Assembly (NCBI RefSeq): GCF_001902295.1
Contig: NZ_CP018335.1
Span: 124,001 to 188,000 of the forward strand
Origin: Clostridium kluyveri
GTDB taxonomy: Bacteria; Bacillota; Clostridia; Clostridiales; Clostridiaceae
Direction: 5' to 3'
DNA length: 64,000 nucleotides
In this document: positions 8,487-17,271 of the stretch, piece by piece
Layout: each line of letters opens with the position of its first letter
Position numbering within the stretch: position 1 is the first letter of the stretch
Made by a program: the position numbers and the translations under genes
The notes under the pieces: generated by a model
What the model saw: the letters and a program-made list of their open reading frames with translations, nothing else
Told to the model about the DNA's origin: nothing
The model's database searches: none

Positions 8487-9368
8487 TCACTTGATTAAAA
8501 TGGTATTTATATAGTCAAAAACAGAACGCGAAACACCATTATAATTAGGAAATAAGGTTGCACCTGAAATACCATATAATTTACATAGCTTCAGTATCTC
8601 CACAGAATATTTAACAGGAAGTGTTATTTTCCACAAAGGTGTATCTGGTGTATTTTCAAACTCATTTTCTAAAAATTTAGGAGAAAATATATCCCCCATT
8701 TTACCCGGTTGTTTTAGAAAGGTAAATAGACCAGATTGAGCAGCAAGGTTGTTGCTAGTTGAACCTGGAACTTTAATTAATTTAATATTTTTGTATAACT
8801 TAATCTTTTCTATATCTAAAGCCCATACTGCTAATTTTTTATCATTATTTTCCTCATAATGTTTCAAGGATGATGAAGCAGCAAAATATGCAGCTACATA
8901 TGAACGTTTTGACCAGTCAATAAGACTGGTTGGTACTCCACAATGCTGTGCTAATGCCATTAACTCTAATAATTCCTCACTGGGCCAATTTGATGGATCA
9001 ATAAAAGATTTATCATTGCCATCCCCTACTTTAAAATCTAGATACTTTTTTCGAAATTCCAGAGAATCATTTATAATACTGATTCCTATAGAATCACATT
9101 GATCCACAAAATAGTTTAATATCATAAGTTCATTATGTACTTGCTCTTCACATTTTATGTGGATCTTATGATTGATTTTTTTATTGATTCTCAACATACT
9201 GGGAATTAAGGGCCATGTATCATCTCTTTGACCTCTGTAAATAAATCTTCCCCTTTTATTTCCTAAAGGTTTTTCGGGACATAATTCCTTCCAAAATTCA
9301 TCAATATTATTACATTCTTTCAAAAGGTATCTTTTATATTGATTTATAGACATATATACACATCTCAC
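8487..9368 (-). CDS. FRG-domain protein
   Basis: A 293-residue soluble protein with the FRG domain, named for its conserved Phe/Tyr-Arg-Gly: FIYRGQRDDTWPLIPSML at about residues 43-60. It also has AQHCGVPTSLIDWS and YVAAYFAA further on, both usual in this family. FRG proteins are widespread in bacteria, often in accessory or anti-phage settings. Their biochemical activity is not settled. GGAG is close to the first ATG, and a second ATG five codons later is an alternative start. It is tandem with the GtrA gene upstream but separated by 21 bases, so co-transcription is possible. Confidence 0.85.
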   Translation of the reverse strand: MRCVYMSINQYKRYLLKECNNIDEFWKELCPEKPLGNKRGRFIYRGQRDDTWPLIPSMLRINKKINHKIHIKCEEQVHNELMILNYFVDQCDSIGISIINDSLEFRKKYLDFKVGDGNDKSFIDPSNWPSEELLELMALAQHCGVPTSLIDWSKRSYVAAYFAASSSLKHYEENNDKKLAVWALDIEKIKLYKNIKLIKVPGSTSNNLAAQSGLFTFLKQPGKMGDIFSPKFLENEFENTPDTPLWKITLPVKYSVEILKLCKLYGISGATLFPNYNGVSRSVFDYINTILIK

Positions 9369-9389
9369 TCCGTTGATTTACACAAGTAT

Positions 9390-9788
9390 TTAAGAAAATG
9401 TCCATACTTTATTCATTATGTAATTAAACATACCTGTAGAAATGGTTGATATTAACTGTGAAAGAACGCTATCTAAGCCAATATTATTTACTAGTGTAAA
9501 TAATATTATAGAATTAAACAAGAGAGAAATTATATTCACAATAATAAATTTACTAAATAATATGACAATCTTCTTATTAGACTTAAATACCCAAATTTTA
9601 TCCAGTATAAATCCATTTATAATTCCAAGAAAATATGCTATAACATTTGATATCATATAATTAACACCAATTTGTATGAGAATATTATAAATAAGTAATG
9701 TTATTAATGTATTTATTGTTCCTGAAATAGCATATTTTATAAATTTTTCTTTTTTTAATAATAACTCCAATATCATAGCTATCTCCAT
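9390..9788 (-). CDS. GtrA-family membrane protein
   Basis: A 132-residue protein with four membrane helices. It matches the GtrA/DPMS family: start FIKYAISGTINTLITLLIYN, middle NVIAYFLGIINGFILDKIWVF, end FNYIMNKVWTFS. Family members are thought to flip or present polyprenyl-linked sugars for cell-surface glycosylation. No glycosyltransferase gene is adjacent, so its partner is unknown. It lies just upstream of the FRG gene on the same strand. Confidence 0.88.
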   Translation of the reverse strand: MEIAMILELLLKKEKFIKYAISGTINTLITLLIYNILIQIGVNYMISNVIAYFLGIINGFILDKIWVFKSNKKIVILFSKFIIVNIISLLFNSIILFTLVNNIGLDSVLSQLISTISTGMFNYIMNKVWTFS

Positions 9789-9880
9789 AGTTTATAATAT
9801 TATTATAAAAATATTATACGAACCTTAATAATTACTTAAAATTAAATGTTTAATATAACTATAATATTATAACTAAATAC

Positions 9881-9936
9881 AAAAAATAGGAACCACTAAA
9901 ATAAGTTTTATTATTTTAGGCTTTCCTATTTTTTTG
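9881..9936. terminator. Strong bidirectional hairpin
   Basis: Stem AAAAAATAGGAA / TTCCTATTTTTTT with an inner stem CTAAAATAA / TTATTTTAG. It is flanked by A and T runs on both sides and so could work in either direction. It lies upstream of the GtrA gene and downstream of the 25-residue peptide gene, which it probably terminates. Confidence 0.65.
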
Positions 9937-10105
9937 AAAATATTCCTGTGAATTTAAATGTCTTAAAAATTTATATTTTTATTAGGAGGTAGTTTTATCA
10001 TACTGATTTTATATCTTATGTTTTGTTATTGTATTATTTATCTTTAAAAATATGAAATATTATTAATGCCGTATATATTAAACGTTTTGATATTTATAAT
10101 AAATA

Positions 10106-10183
10106 TTATTGAATAATATACATTAAATATAAAGCTGCAACTACAACTAATATAATGCCTATAGTACTTAAAAATTTTTTCAT
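10106..10183 (-). CDS. Very small single-helix membrane protein (25 residues)
   Basis: Starts MKKFLSTIGI, continues as one uninterrupted hydrophobic helix and ends MYIIQ. AAGGGGG lies seven bases before the ATG, one of the strongest ribosome binding sites in the window. The gene lies alone in about 800 bases that otherwise lack genes, with a terminator-like hairpin downstream at 9881-9936. The organisation (strong RBS, positively charged N-terminus, one helix) is that of small regulatory or toxin-type membrane peptides. No family was recognised and the function is unknown. Confidence 0.6.
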   Translation of the reverse strand: MKKFLSTIGIILVVVAALYLMYIIQ

Positions 10184-10590
10184 AAAAATTCCCCCTTAAA
10201 ATATGCATTTTATTATATTTCAATGTAACATTAATTACTTATGGTTACAGGTAATAACCTAGTTTTGTACATAAAAAGCAATTCTACCTCCTAAAATATT
10301 CAATAAATTCAATGTAAAAAGGGCATAAAAGATAATTAATACCTATATCAAAGGGTATAGTGTAATATATCTATAATTTATAATTACGTGTAAAAATACA
10401 AAATAATTACTTTATGATGCAGACTTAAAATCTAAACTATAAAAAATTTTAAATAAATAGTTCATAGTTATAAATATAAAAGATTGTTGTGCTTGAAATC
10501 CTCTTATTTCTAATGTAGCATAAAATATGTATGGTGATAAGTCGATTATTTTAATTAATTTAATCTGTTTTTACGATTGGATGTGATTTA
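10184..10590. other. AT-rich intergenic region
   Basis: Contains the upstream region of the small peptide gene and of the LysR gene. No gene, RNA fold or repeat could be supported here. Confidence 0.4.
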
Positions 10591-11496
10591 ATGGATATTA
10601 AACAACTTCAAACATTTATTACTGTTGCTAAATTATTAAATTTCAGAGAAGCTGGAGAAGAACTTAATTACTCTCAATCCTCTGTTTCTGATCATATACG
10701 TAATTTAGAAAAAGAACTTGGTACAAAACTTTTTGAACGTCTTGGAAAAAAAGTGTTTCTAAATGAAAGTGGGAAAAAATTAATTTCTTTAGCTGAAAAA
10801 ATGATTCAAGATGAAAAGGAAATTCAAGGGCTATTTAACAAAAATGAAAAAATTTCTGGATTACTTAGAATAGGAGCTGCTGAAACCCTTTCCGTTTTCT
10901 GGCTTCCTCCTATACTCAAGGAATATCGTATTATATATCCAGATGTTAAAGTAACACTTAGGATGGCCGATTGTGCTGAATTTCCTAAAATGTTATCTCA
11001 TAATATGATTGATGTGGCTTTTAGTCTCCATGATCAATCACAGCATGAATATATTTCCCAAATTAATATTTTTAAAGATTCTACAGTTTTTATTGCAGCA
11101 CCTGATCATCCCCTTGTTAATTTAAAGAGAATAAAGATACATGAACTTGAGAACCATTCTTTTATTCTTCCAGAAGCTGAATGCTGCTATCGTGTGGAAT
11201 TAGAAGAATTATTAAAAGAACATAGCATAAAAATAGATACCATTATGGAACTTAGTAGTTTAGAGGCTATAAAACAATGTGTAAAAATAGGACTTGGAAT
11301 TTCTCTGTTACCTAAAATTGCAGTTCAAAGGGAAATTAATAAAGGTGAACTTGCCATTTTGACCATAGAAAATTGTGATATTTCCATATGTGCTAAAATG
11401 ATATATCATAAACAAAAGTGGATATCTCCCCCTTTAAATGCTTTAAAAAATATGATATGTACAAATAATAAAGAGGAGGAACATAAAATATCATAA
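10591..11496 (+). CDS. LysR-family transcriptional regulator
   Basis: A 301-residue regulator. The N-terminal winged helix-turn-helix is clear (LQTFITVAKLLNFREAGEEL, then QSSVSDHIRNLEKELGTKLFER) and is followed by a periplasmic-binding-protein-like effector domain. It closely follows the CysL/YwfK-like plan. The effector is unknown. It is convergent with the citrate synthase gene 422 bases away, so it need not regulate it. GGATGTGA lies before the ATG. Confidence 0.92.
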   Translation: MDIKQLQTFITVAKLLNFREAGEELNYSQSSVSDHIRNLEKELGTKLFERLGKKVFLNESGKKLISLAEKMIQDEKEIQGLFNKNEKISGLLRIGAAETLSVFWLPPILKEYRIIYPDVKVTLRMADCAEFPKMLSHNMIDVAFSLHDQSQHEYISQINIFKDSTVFIAAPDHPLVNLKRIKIHELENHSFILPEAECCYRVELEELLKEHSIKIDTIMELSSLEAIKQCVKIGLGISLLPKIAVQREINKGELAILTIENCDISICAKMIYHKQKWISPPLNALKNMICTNNKEEEHKIS

Positions 11497-11540
11497 AAAT
11501 CTACTGTATATTTTTTAGTTATTCATTATTTATGACAGAA

Positions 11541-11588
11541 ATAAAAAATAAGCACCTGGAATTAAATCAAATGCTTATTTTTTTCTCT
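11541..11588 (+). terminator. Terminator after the LysR gene
   Basis: Stem AAAAATAAGCA / TGCTTATTTTTT, about 20-base loop, ending in a T run. Confidence 0.7.
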
Positions 11589-11845
11589 AAGTTTTTACCT
11601 TAGGACAAGTACTATTATATATGTAAAATAATAGTAAATCAAGTATTAAATAGTAATTTCTTATTATAAGAAATTAATTAGAGTAAAAAGAATATATAAT
11701 GAGATATTTTACAGTTACTAGATTAAATTGACATTTTATACTTTTTTTATTCCTATATTATTTATATATGATTCATATTTATATAATAATTAGCGTTTAT
11801 CATTAATATATAAATGTACTTTAAATTCATTGGATAAAAAAATAG

Positions 11846-11893
11846 AAAATTGTAAGTAAAAATTAAATCTAATTTTTTACTTACAATTTTCTT
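11846..11893 (-). terminator. Terminator after the citrate synthase gene
   Basis: Long stem AAAATTGTAAGTAAAAA / TTTTTTACTTACAATTTT with a short loop, 25 bases past the citrate synthase stop codon. It is symmetrical and so could also stop transcription coming from the LysR side. Confidence 0.75.
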
Positions 11894-11917
11894 AAATTAA
11901 GGTACAATATAAATAGC

Positions 11918-13267
11918 CTATCTATTTTCTAAAGAAATATAATTCCTTCTTCTAGAAACACATTTAAAAGCAGGTCTGACAATTTTACCATTGTTCACGA
12001 TTTCTTCAATGCGATGTGCACTCCAACCTACTATTCTTGAAATAGCAAAAATAGGTGTATACATTTCAATTGGTATATCAAGCATTCTATATACAAAACC
12101 GGAATAAAAATCAACATTTGCACTGACATCTTTATTGACTTTTGATAGGTTTTTCATTAATTTAGATGCAAGTTTTTCCACTTTTGCATAAAGATTATAT
12201 TCAGCTTCTAAGCCTTTTTCTTTAGCAAGCTTTTCTACATATTTTTTAAAAATAACTGCTCTTGGATCTGAAATAGAATATACAGCATGTCCTATTCCGT
12301 AAATAAGACCAGACTTATCAAATGCTTCCTTGTTAAGTAATTTAGCAAGATAATTTTCAACTTCTTCATCATCATTCCAGTCTTTTAAATTTTCCTTCAT
12401 GTCATTAAACATCTCAACTACTTTGAGATTTGCACCTCCATGTCTTGGGCCTTTTAAAGAACCAAGAGCTGCTGCAATTACTGAATAAGTATCTGAACCT
12501 GAAGATGTTACAACGTGGGTAACAAAAGAGGAATTATTGCCTCCTCCATGTTCAGCATGAAGTACCAATGCAAGATCTAGGAGCATGGCTTCAAGCTTAG
12601 TATATTTACAGTCATTTCTAAGCATATGTAAAATATTTTCAGCTGTACTTAGATGTGGTTCAGGACTGTGAATAATAAGACTCTTATTTTTATGATAATG
12701 GGAAAAGGCATGATATCCATAAACACCAATCAGAGGAAAACAAGCTATAAGTCTAATACATTGTTTCAACACATTATCTGTGGAAGTATTATCAGCATTA
12801 TCATCAATACTGTAAAGAGCCAGTACGCTTCTTGCCATTGAATTCATTATATTTTTACTTGGCATTTTTAATATCATATCCCGAACAAAATCTTCAGGTA
12901 AATTTCTATACTTTGAAACAAGCTCTGTAAACTCATTAAGTTCCTTCTTATTAGGTAGTTCTCCAAAAAGCAACAAATAACAAACTTCTTCAAAACCAAA
13001 ACGGTCATCTTTTAAGAAACCATTTACTATATGCTGTATATTAACACCTCTATACATTAAGGTACCTGGAATAGGGATAACTTCATTTTCGTCTATAATG
13101 TATGAATGTACCTCTCCAATTTCTGTTAATCCCACGAGTACTCCCCTGCCATCTGCGTCCCTAAGACCACGTTTAACCTGATATTTGTTATATAACTCAG
13201 GATCAATAGAATTCCTTAATTTTTTAGATAGCTCTTGTTCAAATTTCTCTAAATCCATATTATCCAT
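11918..13267 (-). CDS. Citrate synthase (Si-type)
   Basis: A 449-residue enzyme condensing acetyl-CoA and oxaloacetate to citrate. Catalytic signatures are present: HAEHGGGNNSSF, LKGPRHGGAN, GIGHAVYSISDPRA (His), and NVDFYSGFVYRML (Asp). C-terminal arginines lie in IVGWSAHRIEE and RPAFKCVSRRRNYI. The length and an N-terminal extension of about 60 residues match the clostridial citrate synthases, which also include methylcitrate-synthase-like members. It is a single gene with its own terminator. It may supply 2-oxoglutarate for glutamate synthesis. Some relatives of this organism use an unrelated Re-citrate synthase, so the presence of this type is worth noting. Confidence 0.92.
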   Translation of the reverse strand: MDNMDLEKFEQELSKKLRNSIDPELYNKYQVKRGLRDADGRGVLVGLTEIGEVHSYIIDENEVIPIPGTLMYRGVNIQHIVNGFLKDDRFGFEEVCYLLLFGELPNKKELNEFTELVSKYRNLPEDFVRDMILKMPSKNIMNSMARSVLALYSIDDNADNTSTDNVLKQCIRLIACFPLIGVYGYHAFSHYHKNKSLIIHSPEPHLSTAENILHMLRNDCKYTKLEAMLLDLALVLHAEHGGGNNSSFVTHVVTSSGSDTYSVIAAALGSLKGPRHGGANLKVVEMFNDMKENLKDWNDDEEVENYLAKLLNKEAFDKSGLIYGIGHAVYSISDPRAVIFKKYVEKLAKEKGLEAEYNLYAKVEKLASKLMKNLSKVNKDVSANVDFYSGFVYRMLDIPIEMYTPIFAISRIVGWSAHRIEEIVNNGKIVRPAFKCVSRRRNYISLENR

Positions 13268-13647
13268 AATATATTACCTCACAAAATTATTAATTTATAG
13301 CTCTACCTATAATAATAAAGTTTTAATTTTAACATATTGAAAAGTGTTGCTCTACGTTAATATTAACCTTTAAAATAAATAAAAATACACATTAAGGAGT
13401 ATTAATGCAATCAATAAAATTAAGTTTCTGTATAATAATTTTTACCTAAATCATATAAATATATAATACAGTCAATTATACAGAAGAAAGTTACACTTTT
13501 CAATTAATTTTTAATAATTAACTTTAATCTACTAAATTTGTAAGGTGATAGTTTGATACATCGAATTGATTAATCAGTTTAGTATATTATCACAGTCATA
13601 AAATCGTAATAAAAATTTAGTTATGCATGTATATAAGCTGTATTTTA
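13268..13647. other. Intergenic region of 380 bases
   Basis: Holds the upstream region of the citrate synthase gene. A 14-codon frame at 13405-13449 (+) has AAGGAG before its ATG but is too short to accept as a gene. A hairpin-like arrangement around 13540-13590 (GTGATAGTTTGATA / TATATTATCAC) is weak. Confidence 0.35.
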
Positions 13648-14376
13648 TTAATTTTTAATATTGTCTAAAATTCTAAGTCTATATGCATTCATACTGGTGT
13701 TCCCCAATTTATCCATAAGCTTGTAATTAGCATAAGCACCAACTACTGCACCAATTCCAGGTACCATTTGAAGCATCTTTGCAATATCTATATAGTCTCT
13801 ATATTCCTGCTGGAAAGTCCTCCAATCAAAATCATCTTTATTCATTGGAAGAGATTTAGAATGATCGTTCCAATGAGACATAATGTTATAGATTTCATTT
13901 CTTCTCTTTTGACTTGAGAATGCTATTTGAAATATATATAAAATATATAATCTTTCCTTATAATTCTTTAAATCAAAGCCGTAAATACCTGCTATATCAA
14001 ATAAAAATTTTATCTTTAAGCTTAAAAGAATAGGGAAATCTGCTAAGCTTAAAAGAATACCTCCTGCTCCGGTTCCTGCGCCGCTTAACATCGCAGCTTT
14101 TCTGTAAGATTCTATTTTTTCCCTTGCTATACTTTCCCTATTCTTTAGATTTAAACTGTGAAGTGGATTTTTTGAGATATATTTGCAAGTGAATATTACC
14201 CCTTTTACCATGTTTTTTATGGAGCCGGTAATTATAATGTTGGCTTTTTCAGGAACAATGCTATTTAATTTTTTCTGGATACCCTTGGTAAAATTATTTG
14301 TCAAACTGGCATTTTTAGTCATCTCTTTCTGCCAAGCTAATAATTCTTCTAAAACTTTACTTTCATATGAATCCAT
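13648..14376 (-). CDS. EcsC-family protein
   Basis: A 242-residue protein of the EcsC family, named after the third gene of the Bacillus ecs operon. Seen: an alanine/glycine-rich amphipathic segment AAMLSGAGTGAGGILLSLADFPILLSLKIKFLFDIA (reported in two parts: AAMLSGAGTGAGG and ILLSLADFPILL) near residues 93-125, YRDYIDIAKMLQMVPGIGAVVGAYANYKLM near the C-terminus (core QMVPGIGAVVGAYAN), and charged helices between. Its biochemical role is unknown. The Gly-rich hydrophobic stretches suggest membrane association. It lies on the same strand as, and 65 bases after, the DksA-like gene. Confidence 0.85.
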   Translation of the reverse strand: MDSYESKVLEELLAWQKEMTKNASLTNNFTKGIQKKLNSIVPEKANIIITGSIKNMVKGVIFTCKYISKNPLHSLNLKNRESIAREKIESYRKAAMLSGAGTGAGGILLSLADFPILLSLKIKFLFDIAGIYGFDLKNYKERLYILYIFQIAFSSQKRRNEIYNIMSHWNDHSKSLPMNKDDFDWRTFQQEYRDYIDIAKMLQMVPGIGAVVGAYANYKLMDKLGNTSMNAYRLRILDNIKN

Positions 14377-14441
14377 ATATTCTCCTTATAACAATCAATT
14401 TTATATACTATATTTAATATAACTTAAAATTTATCTAAGTT

Positions 14442-15038
14442 CTAGTATAATTGATTTTTATACTGGTCGTTACTTATTTTTTCTATAGGCTCAACATATT
14501 CTTCATCTTCATCCTCATATTCTTCAATTATATTTTTTCTTCTATTAAATTTTCCTACAGATTGGTAACTATCCTCTGCATCAAATTCTGTCTGACTATC
14601 ATATCCCAGATCAAGGGTATGTTTAATAACTTCTTCTTCTGCAGGCCTATTTCTTTTTTCAGCTGGTTTTATATTATCAATAGTTCTTTGACAGTCAATA
14701 CAATACTCAGTGTAGGGAATAGATTCTAACCTATTTTCGTTTATATTTTTTCCACATTTTTTGCATATACCATAGGTGCCATTTTCTATGTTTTTTAAAG
14801 CATCTTCTATTTTTCTTATAATGATTTTTTCATTTTTTTCGAAAGCTATTCCTCTTTCCTTATCATATATACTGCTGGCGCTATCTGCAGGGTGATTGTC
14901 ATAAAAAGATAATTCCGCAGACATTTCAGTATTGGATTTTATGGTTTCATTTTTTTCCATTTGTTTTAATAAATTATACGCTTCATTCTTTTGTGATTCT
15001 AATTTGTATTTTAGATTTTTTAGCAATTTATCATCCAT
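14442..15038 (-). CDS. DksA/TraR-type zinc-finger protein (YteA-like)
   Basis: A 198-residue protein. A coiled-coil N-terminal part (about 1-85, with YDNHPADSAS) is followed by the four-cysteine zinc finger CKKCGK...CIDC at about residues 92-118, then an acidic C-terminal tail. This is the layout of YteA, a Firmicute relative of DksA often linked with sporulation. DksA proteins bind the RNA polymerase secondary channel; the YteA role is not established. The acidic pair at the coiled-coil tip cannot be identified with certainty. Confidence 0.85.
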   Translation of the reverse strand: MDDKLLKNLKYKLESQKNEAYNLLKQMEKNETIKSNTEMSAELSFYDNHPADSASSIYDKERGIAFEKNEKIIIRKIEDALKNIENGTYGICKKCGKNINENRLESIPYTEYCIDCQRTIDNIKPAEKRNRPAEEEVIKHTLDLGYDSQTEFDAEDSYQSVGKFNRRKNIIEEYEDEDEEYVEPIEKISNDQYKNQLY

Positions 15039-15145
15039 ATTAGCATAACACCTTCCATTTATATTTAGACATATACTTATTTTAACTTAAAAAATATCAT
15101 TTATTCCGTAATTATAAATTATCATGTAAGAACAATAAAATTCTC

Positions 15146-15174
15146 TTGATAAGGAAGACTAAATAATGTAAAAT
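15146..15174 (+). promoter_or_regulatory. Sigma-A promoter of the leuA T-box transcript
   Basis: TTGATA, 17-base spacer, TAAAAT. Start of transcription would fall just before the T-box leader. Confidence 0.55.
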
Positions 15175-15189
15175 AAATACAACATGATA

Positions 15190-15500
15190 ATAGGATAAAG
15201 GATATGAAAAGGAATAGTACTTATAGTCTAAATTTTAGAAAGCTGTTGGCTGATGTGAAACAGTATGAGGAATATATGGAACTCACCTTGGAAACTTCTA
15301 TTTAAAATTCAGAACTAGGCTATATGCGACTTCTGAAAAGTAGATATAGACAGAAACCCTCTGTTATAAGGGAAAGACATAAAATTTATTTAACTTGTGT
15401 CTTTAAAATATAAACTTGAATTTATAAATTGGAGTGGTACAGCGAAGATTTAATCTTTCGTCTCTAACTGCAGTATTGGCAGAAGACGAAAGATTTTTTT
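15190..15500 (+). promoter_or_regulatory. T-box leader, leucine-specific (CUC specifier)
   Basis: Stem I elements AGAAAGCTGTTGGC and GATGTGAAACAG lead to the specifier loop GGAACTCACC, giving CTC (Leu) at 15282-15284. The T-box GGAGTGGTACAGCG is at 15431-15444. A terminator, AATCTTTCGTCT / AGACGAAAGATTTTTTT, ends at 15500 and competes with the antiterminator. Uncharged tRNA-Leu pairing would let transcription continue into leuA. Confidence 0.9.
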
Positions 15501-15527
15501 ATTACTATGAAAAAGGAGAGAAGGAAT

Positions 15528-17189
15528 ATGCACAATTATAAAAAATATAAAAAAAATTATTTTTTACCACCGGTACCATCAACAAATTGGGTGAATAAAG
15601 ATTATATTGATAAAGCACCTATATGGTGCAGTGTAGATTTACGGGATGGCAATCAGGCATTAATAGAACCTATGGATTTAGAAGAAAAACTTGAATTTTT
15701 TCAAATGTTATTAAAAATAGGTTTTAAGGAAATTGAAGTTGGATTTCCAGCAGCATCTGAAACAGAATATCAATTTTTGAGAACAATTATTGAGAAAAAT
15801 ATGATTCCAGAAGATGTGACAATACAAGTTCTGACGCAAGCAAGAGAGCATATTATAAGAAAAACCTTTGATGCCATAAAAGGTGCTCCTAAAGCAATTG
15901 TTCACTTGTATAATTCCACTTCCGTTGCACAAAGGGAGCAAGTATTTAAAAAAACAAAAGAAGAAGTTAAACAATTAGCTATAGAAGGAGCTAAATTATT
16001 AAAAGAATTATCATTGGATACAGAGGGTAATTTTTCCTTTCAATACAGTCCTGAAAGTTTTCCTGGGACTGAAGTAGATTATGCACTTGATGTGTGCAAT
16101 AATATACTTGATATTTGGCAGCCAGATTGTGGACATAAAGTAGTTATCAATATCCCTACAACTGTTGAAAATGCTATGCCTCATGTATTTGCCAGTCAAG
16201 TGGAATATATAAATAATAATTTAAAATATAGAGAAAATGTTATTTTATCCTTACATCCTCATAATGATAGGGGCTGTGGAGTTTGTGATGCAGAACTTGG
16301 ATTATTGGCAGGTGCAGATCGAATTGAAGGAACCTTATTTGGAAACGGAGAAAGGACAGGTAATGTAGATATTATTACAGTTGCTATGAATCTTTATTCT
16401 CACGGCGTTGATCCTAACTTAGATTTTAGCGATATACCAAATATTTGTAATAAATATGAAAAACTCACCAAAATGAGTGTACATGAGAGACAACCTTATG
16501 CTGGTTCACTGGTATTCACAGCTTTTTCTGGCTCCCATCAGGACGCCATTGCAAAAGGTATGAGCTGGCGTGAAGAAAAAGATTGCAGGCATTGGACAGT
16601 ACCTTATTTACCTATTGATCCTAAAGATGTAGGAAGAAAATATGACTCAGATGTGATACGCTTTAACAGTCAATCTGGAAAAGGTGGTGTCAGCTATATT
16701 CTTAAACAGAATTTTGGCATTCAATTACCTGAAAAGATGAAGGAAGAAATGGGTTATATATCCAAATCAATTTCCGATGCCCAGCATAAAGAGTTAACTC
16801 CAGAATGGATCTATGAAGTGTTTGAATCAGAATATATGGGAACCAGTCACACTTTCAGAATAGATGAATGTCACTTTAAGCAGCAAGATGGTATAATTGC
16901 AGAAGTTACAATTGAATATAATAAGCAGCATAAAGTACTAAATGGCAAGGGAAATGGAAGATTAGACGCCGTCAGCAATGCCTTAAAGCAATATTTCTCT
17001 GTGAACTATGAAATATTCGGTTATGAAGAACATGCTCTAGAAAAAGGTTCTTCTTCAAAAGCTATATCTTATGTAGGAATTACCTGTCATGATAAATTGT
17101 ATTGGGGGGTAGGGGTAGACCCAGACATTATAAAATCTTCTATTCAAGCTTTAATTGCTGCAATTAATCGTTCGGGACAAATATCATAA
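15528..17189 (+). CDS. leuA: 2-isopropylmalate synthase
   Basis: A 553-residue enzyme that makes 2-isopropylmalate from acetyl-CoA and 2-oxoisovalerate, the first step of leucine synthesis. Seen: the DRE-TIM motif variant DLRDGNQALIEP, LHPHNDRGCGVCDAELG (metal-binding HxH), and LFGNGERTGN. A C-terminal regulatory domain with GKGNGRLDAVSNAL follows, which binds leucine for feedback inhibition. The sequence belongs to the longer LeuA type found in actinobacteria and some Firmicutes (start NYFLPPVPSTNWV). AAGGAG precedes the ATG chosen at 15528; an upstream ATG at 15507 overlaps that site. It stands alone, without leuBCD. Confidence 0.95.
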   Translation: MHNYKKYKKNYFLPPVPSTNWVNKDYIDKAPIWCSVDLRDGNQALIEPMDLEEKLEFFQMLLKIGFKEIEVGFPAASETEYQFLRTIIEKNMIPEDVTIQVLTQAREHIIRKTFDAIKGAPKAIVHLYNSTSVAQREQVFKKTKEEVKQLAIEGAKLLKELSLDTEGNFSFQYSPESFPGTEVDYALDVCNNILDIWQPDCGHKVVINIPTTVENAMPHVFASQVEYINNNLKYRENVILSLHPHNDRGCGVCDAELGLLAGADRIEGTLFGNGERTGNVDIITVAMNLYSHGVDPNLDFSDIPNICNKYEKLTKMSVHERQPYAGSLVFTAFSGSHQDAIAKGMSWREEKDCRHWTVPYLPIDPKDVGRKYDSDVIRFNSQSGKGGVSYILKQNFGIQLPEKMKEEMGYISKSISDAQHKELTPEWIYEVFESEYMGTSHTFRIDECHFKQQDGIIAEVTIEYNKQHKVLNGKGNGRLDAVSNALKQYFSVNYEIFGYEEHALEKGSSSKAISYVGITCHDKLYWGVGVDPDIIKSSIQALIAAINRSGQIS

Positions 17190-17208
17190 ATTAATAAATC
17201 ACTTGTAA

Positions 17209-17268
17209 AATAATCTTAATCTTTCAATTTTAAATTATATAAATTGAAAGATTACATAGATTATTTTA
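17209..17268. terminator. Shared terminator between leuA and psd
   Basis: Stem AATCTTTCAATTT / AAATTGAAAGATT with outer pairing AATAATCT / AGATTATTT. A and T runs on both sides make it usable by both converging genes. Confidence 0.75.
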
Positions 17269-17271
17269 TTT

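Noticed and set aside
13405..13449. 14-codon frame with a good AAGGAG
   Set aside because: Too short to distinguish from chance in AT-rich DNA; no downstream terminator.
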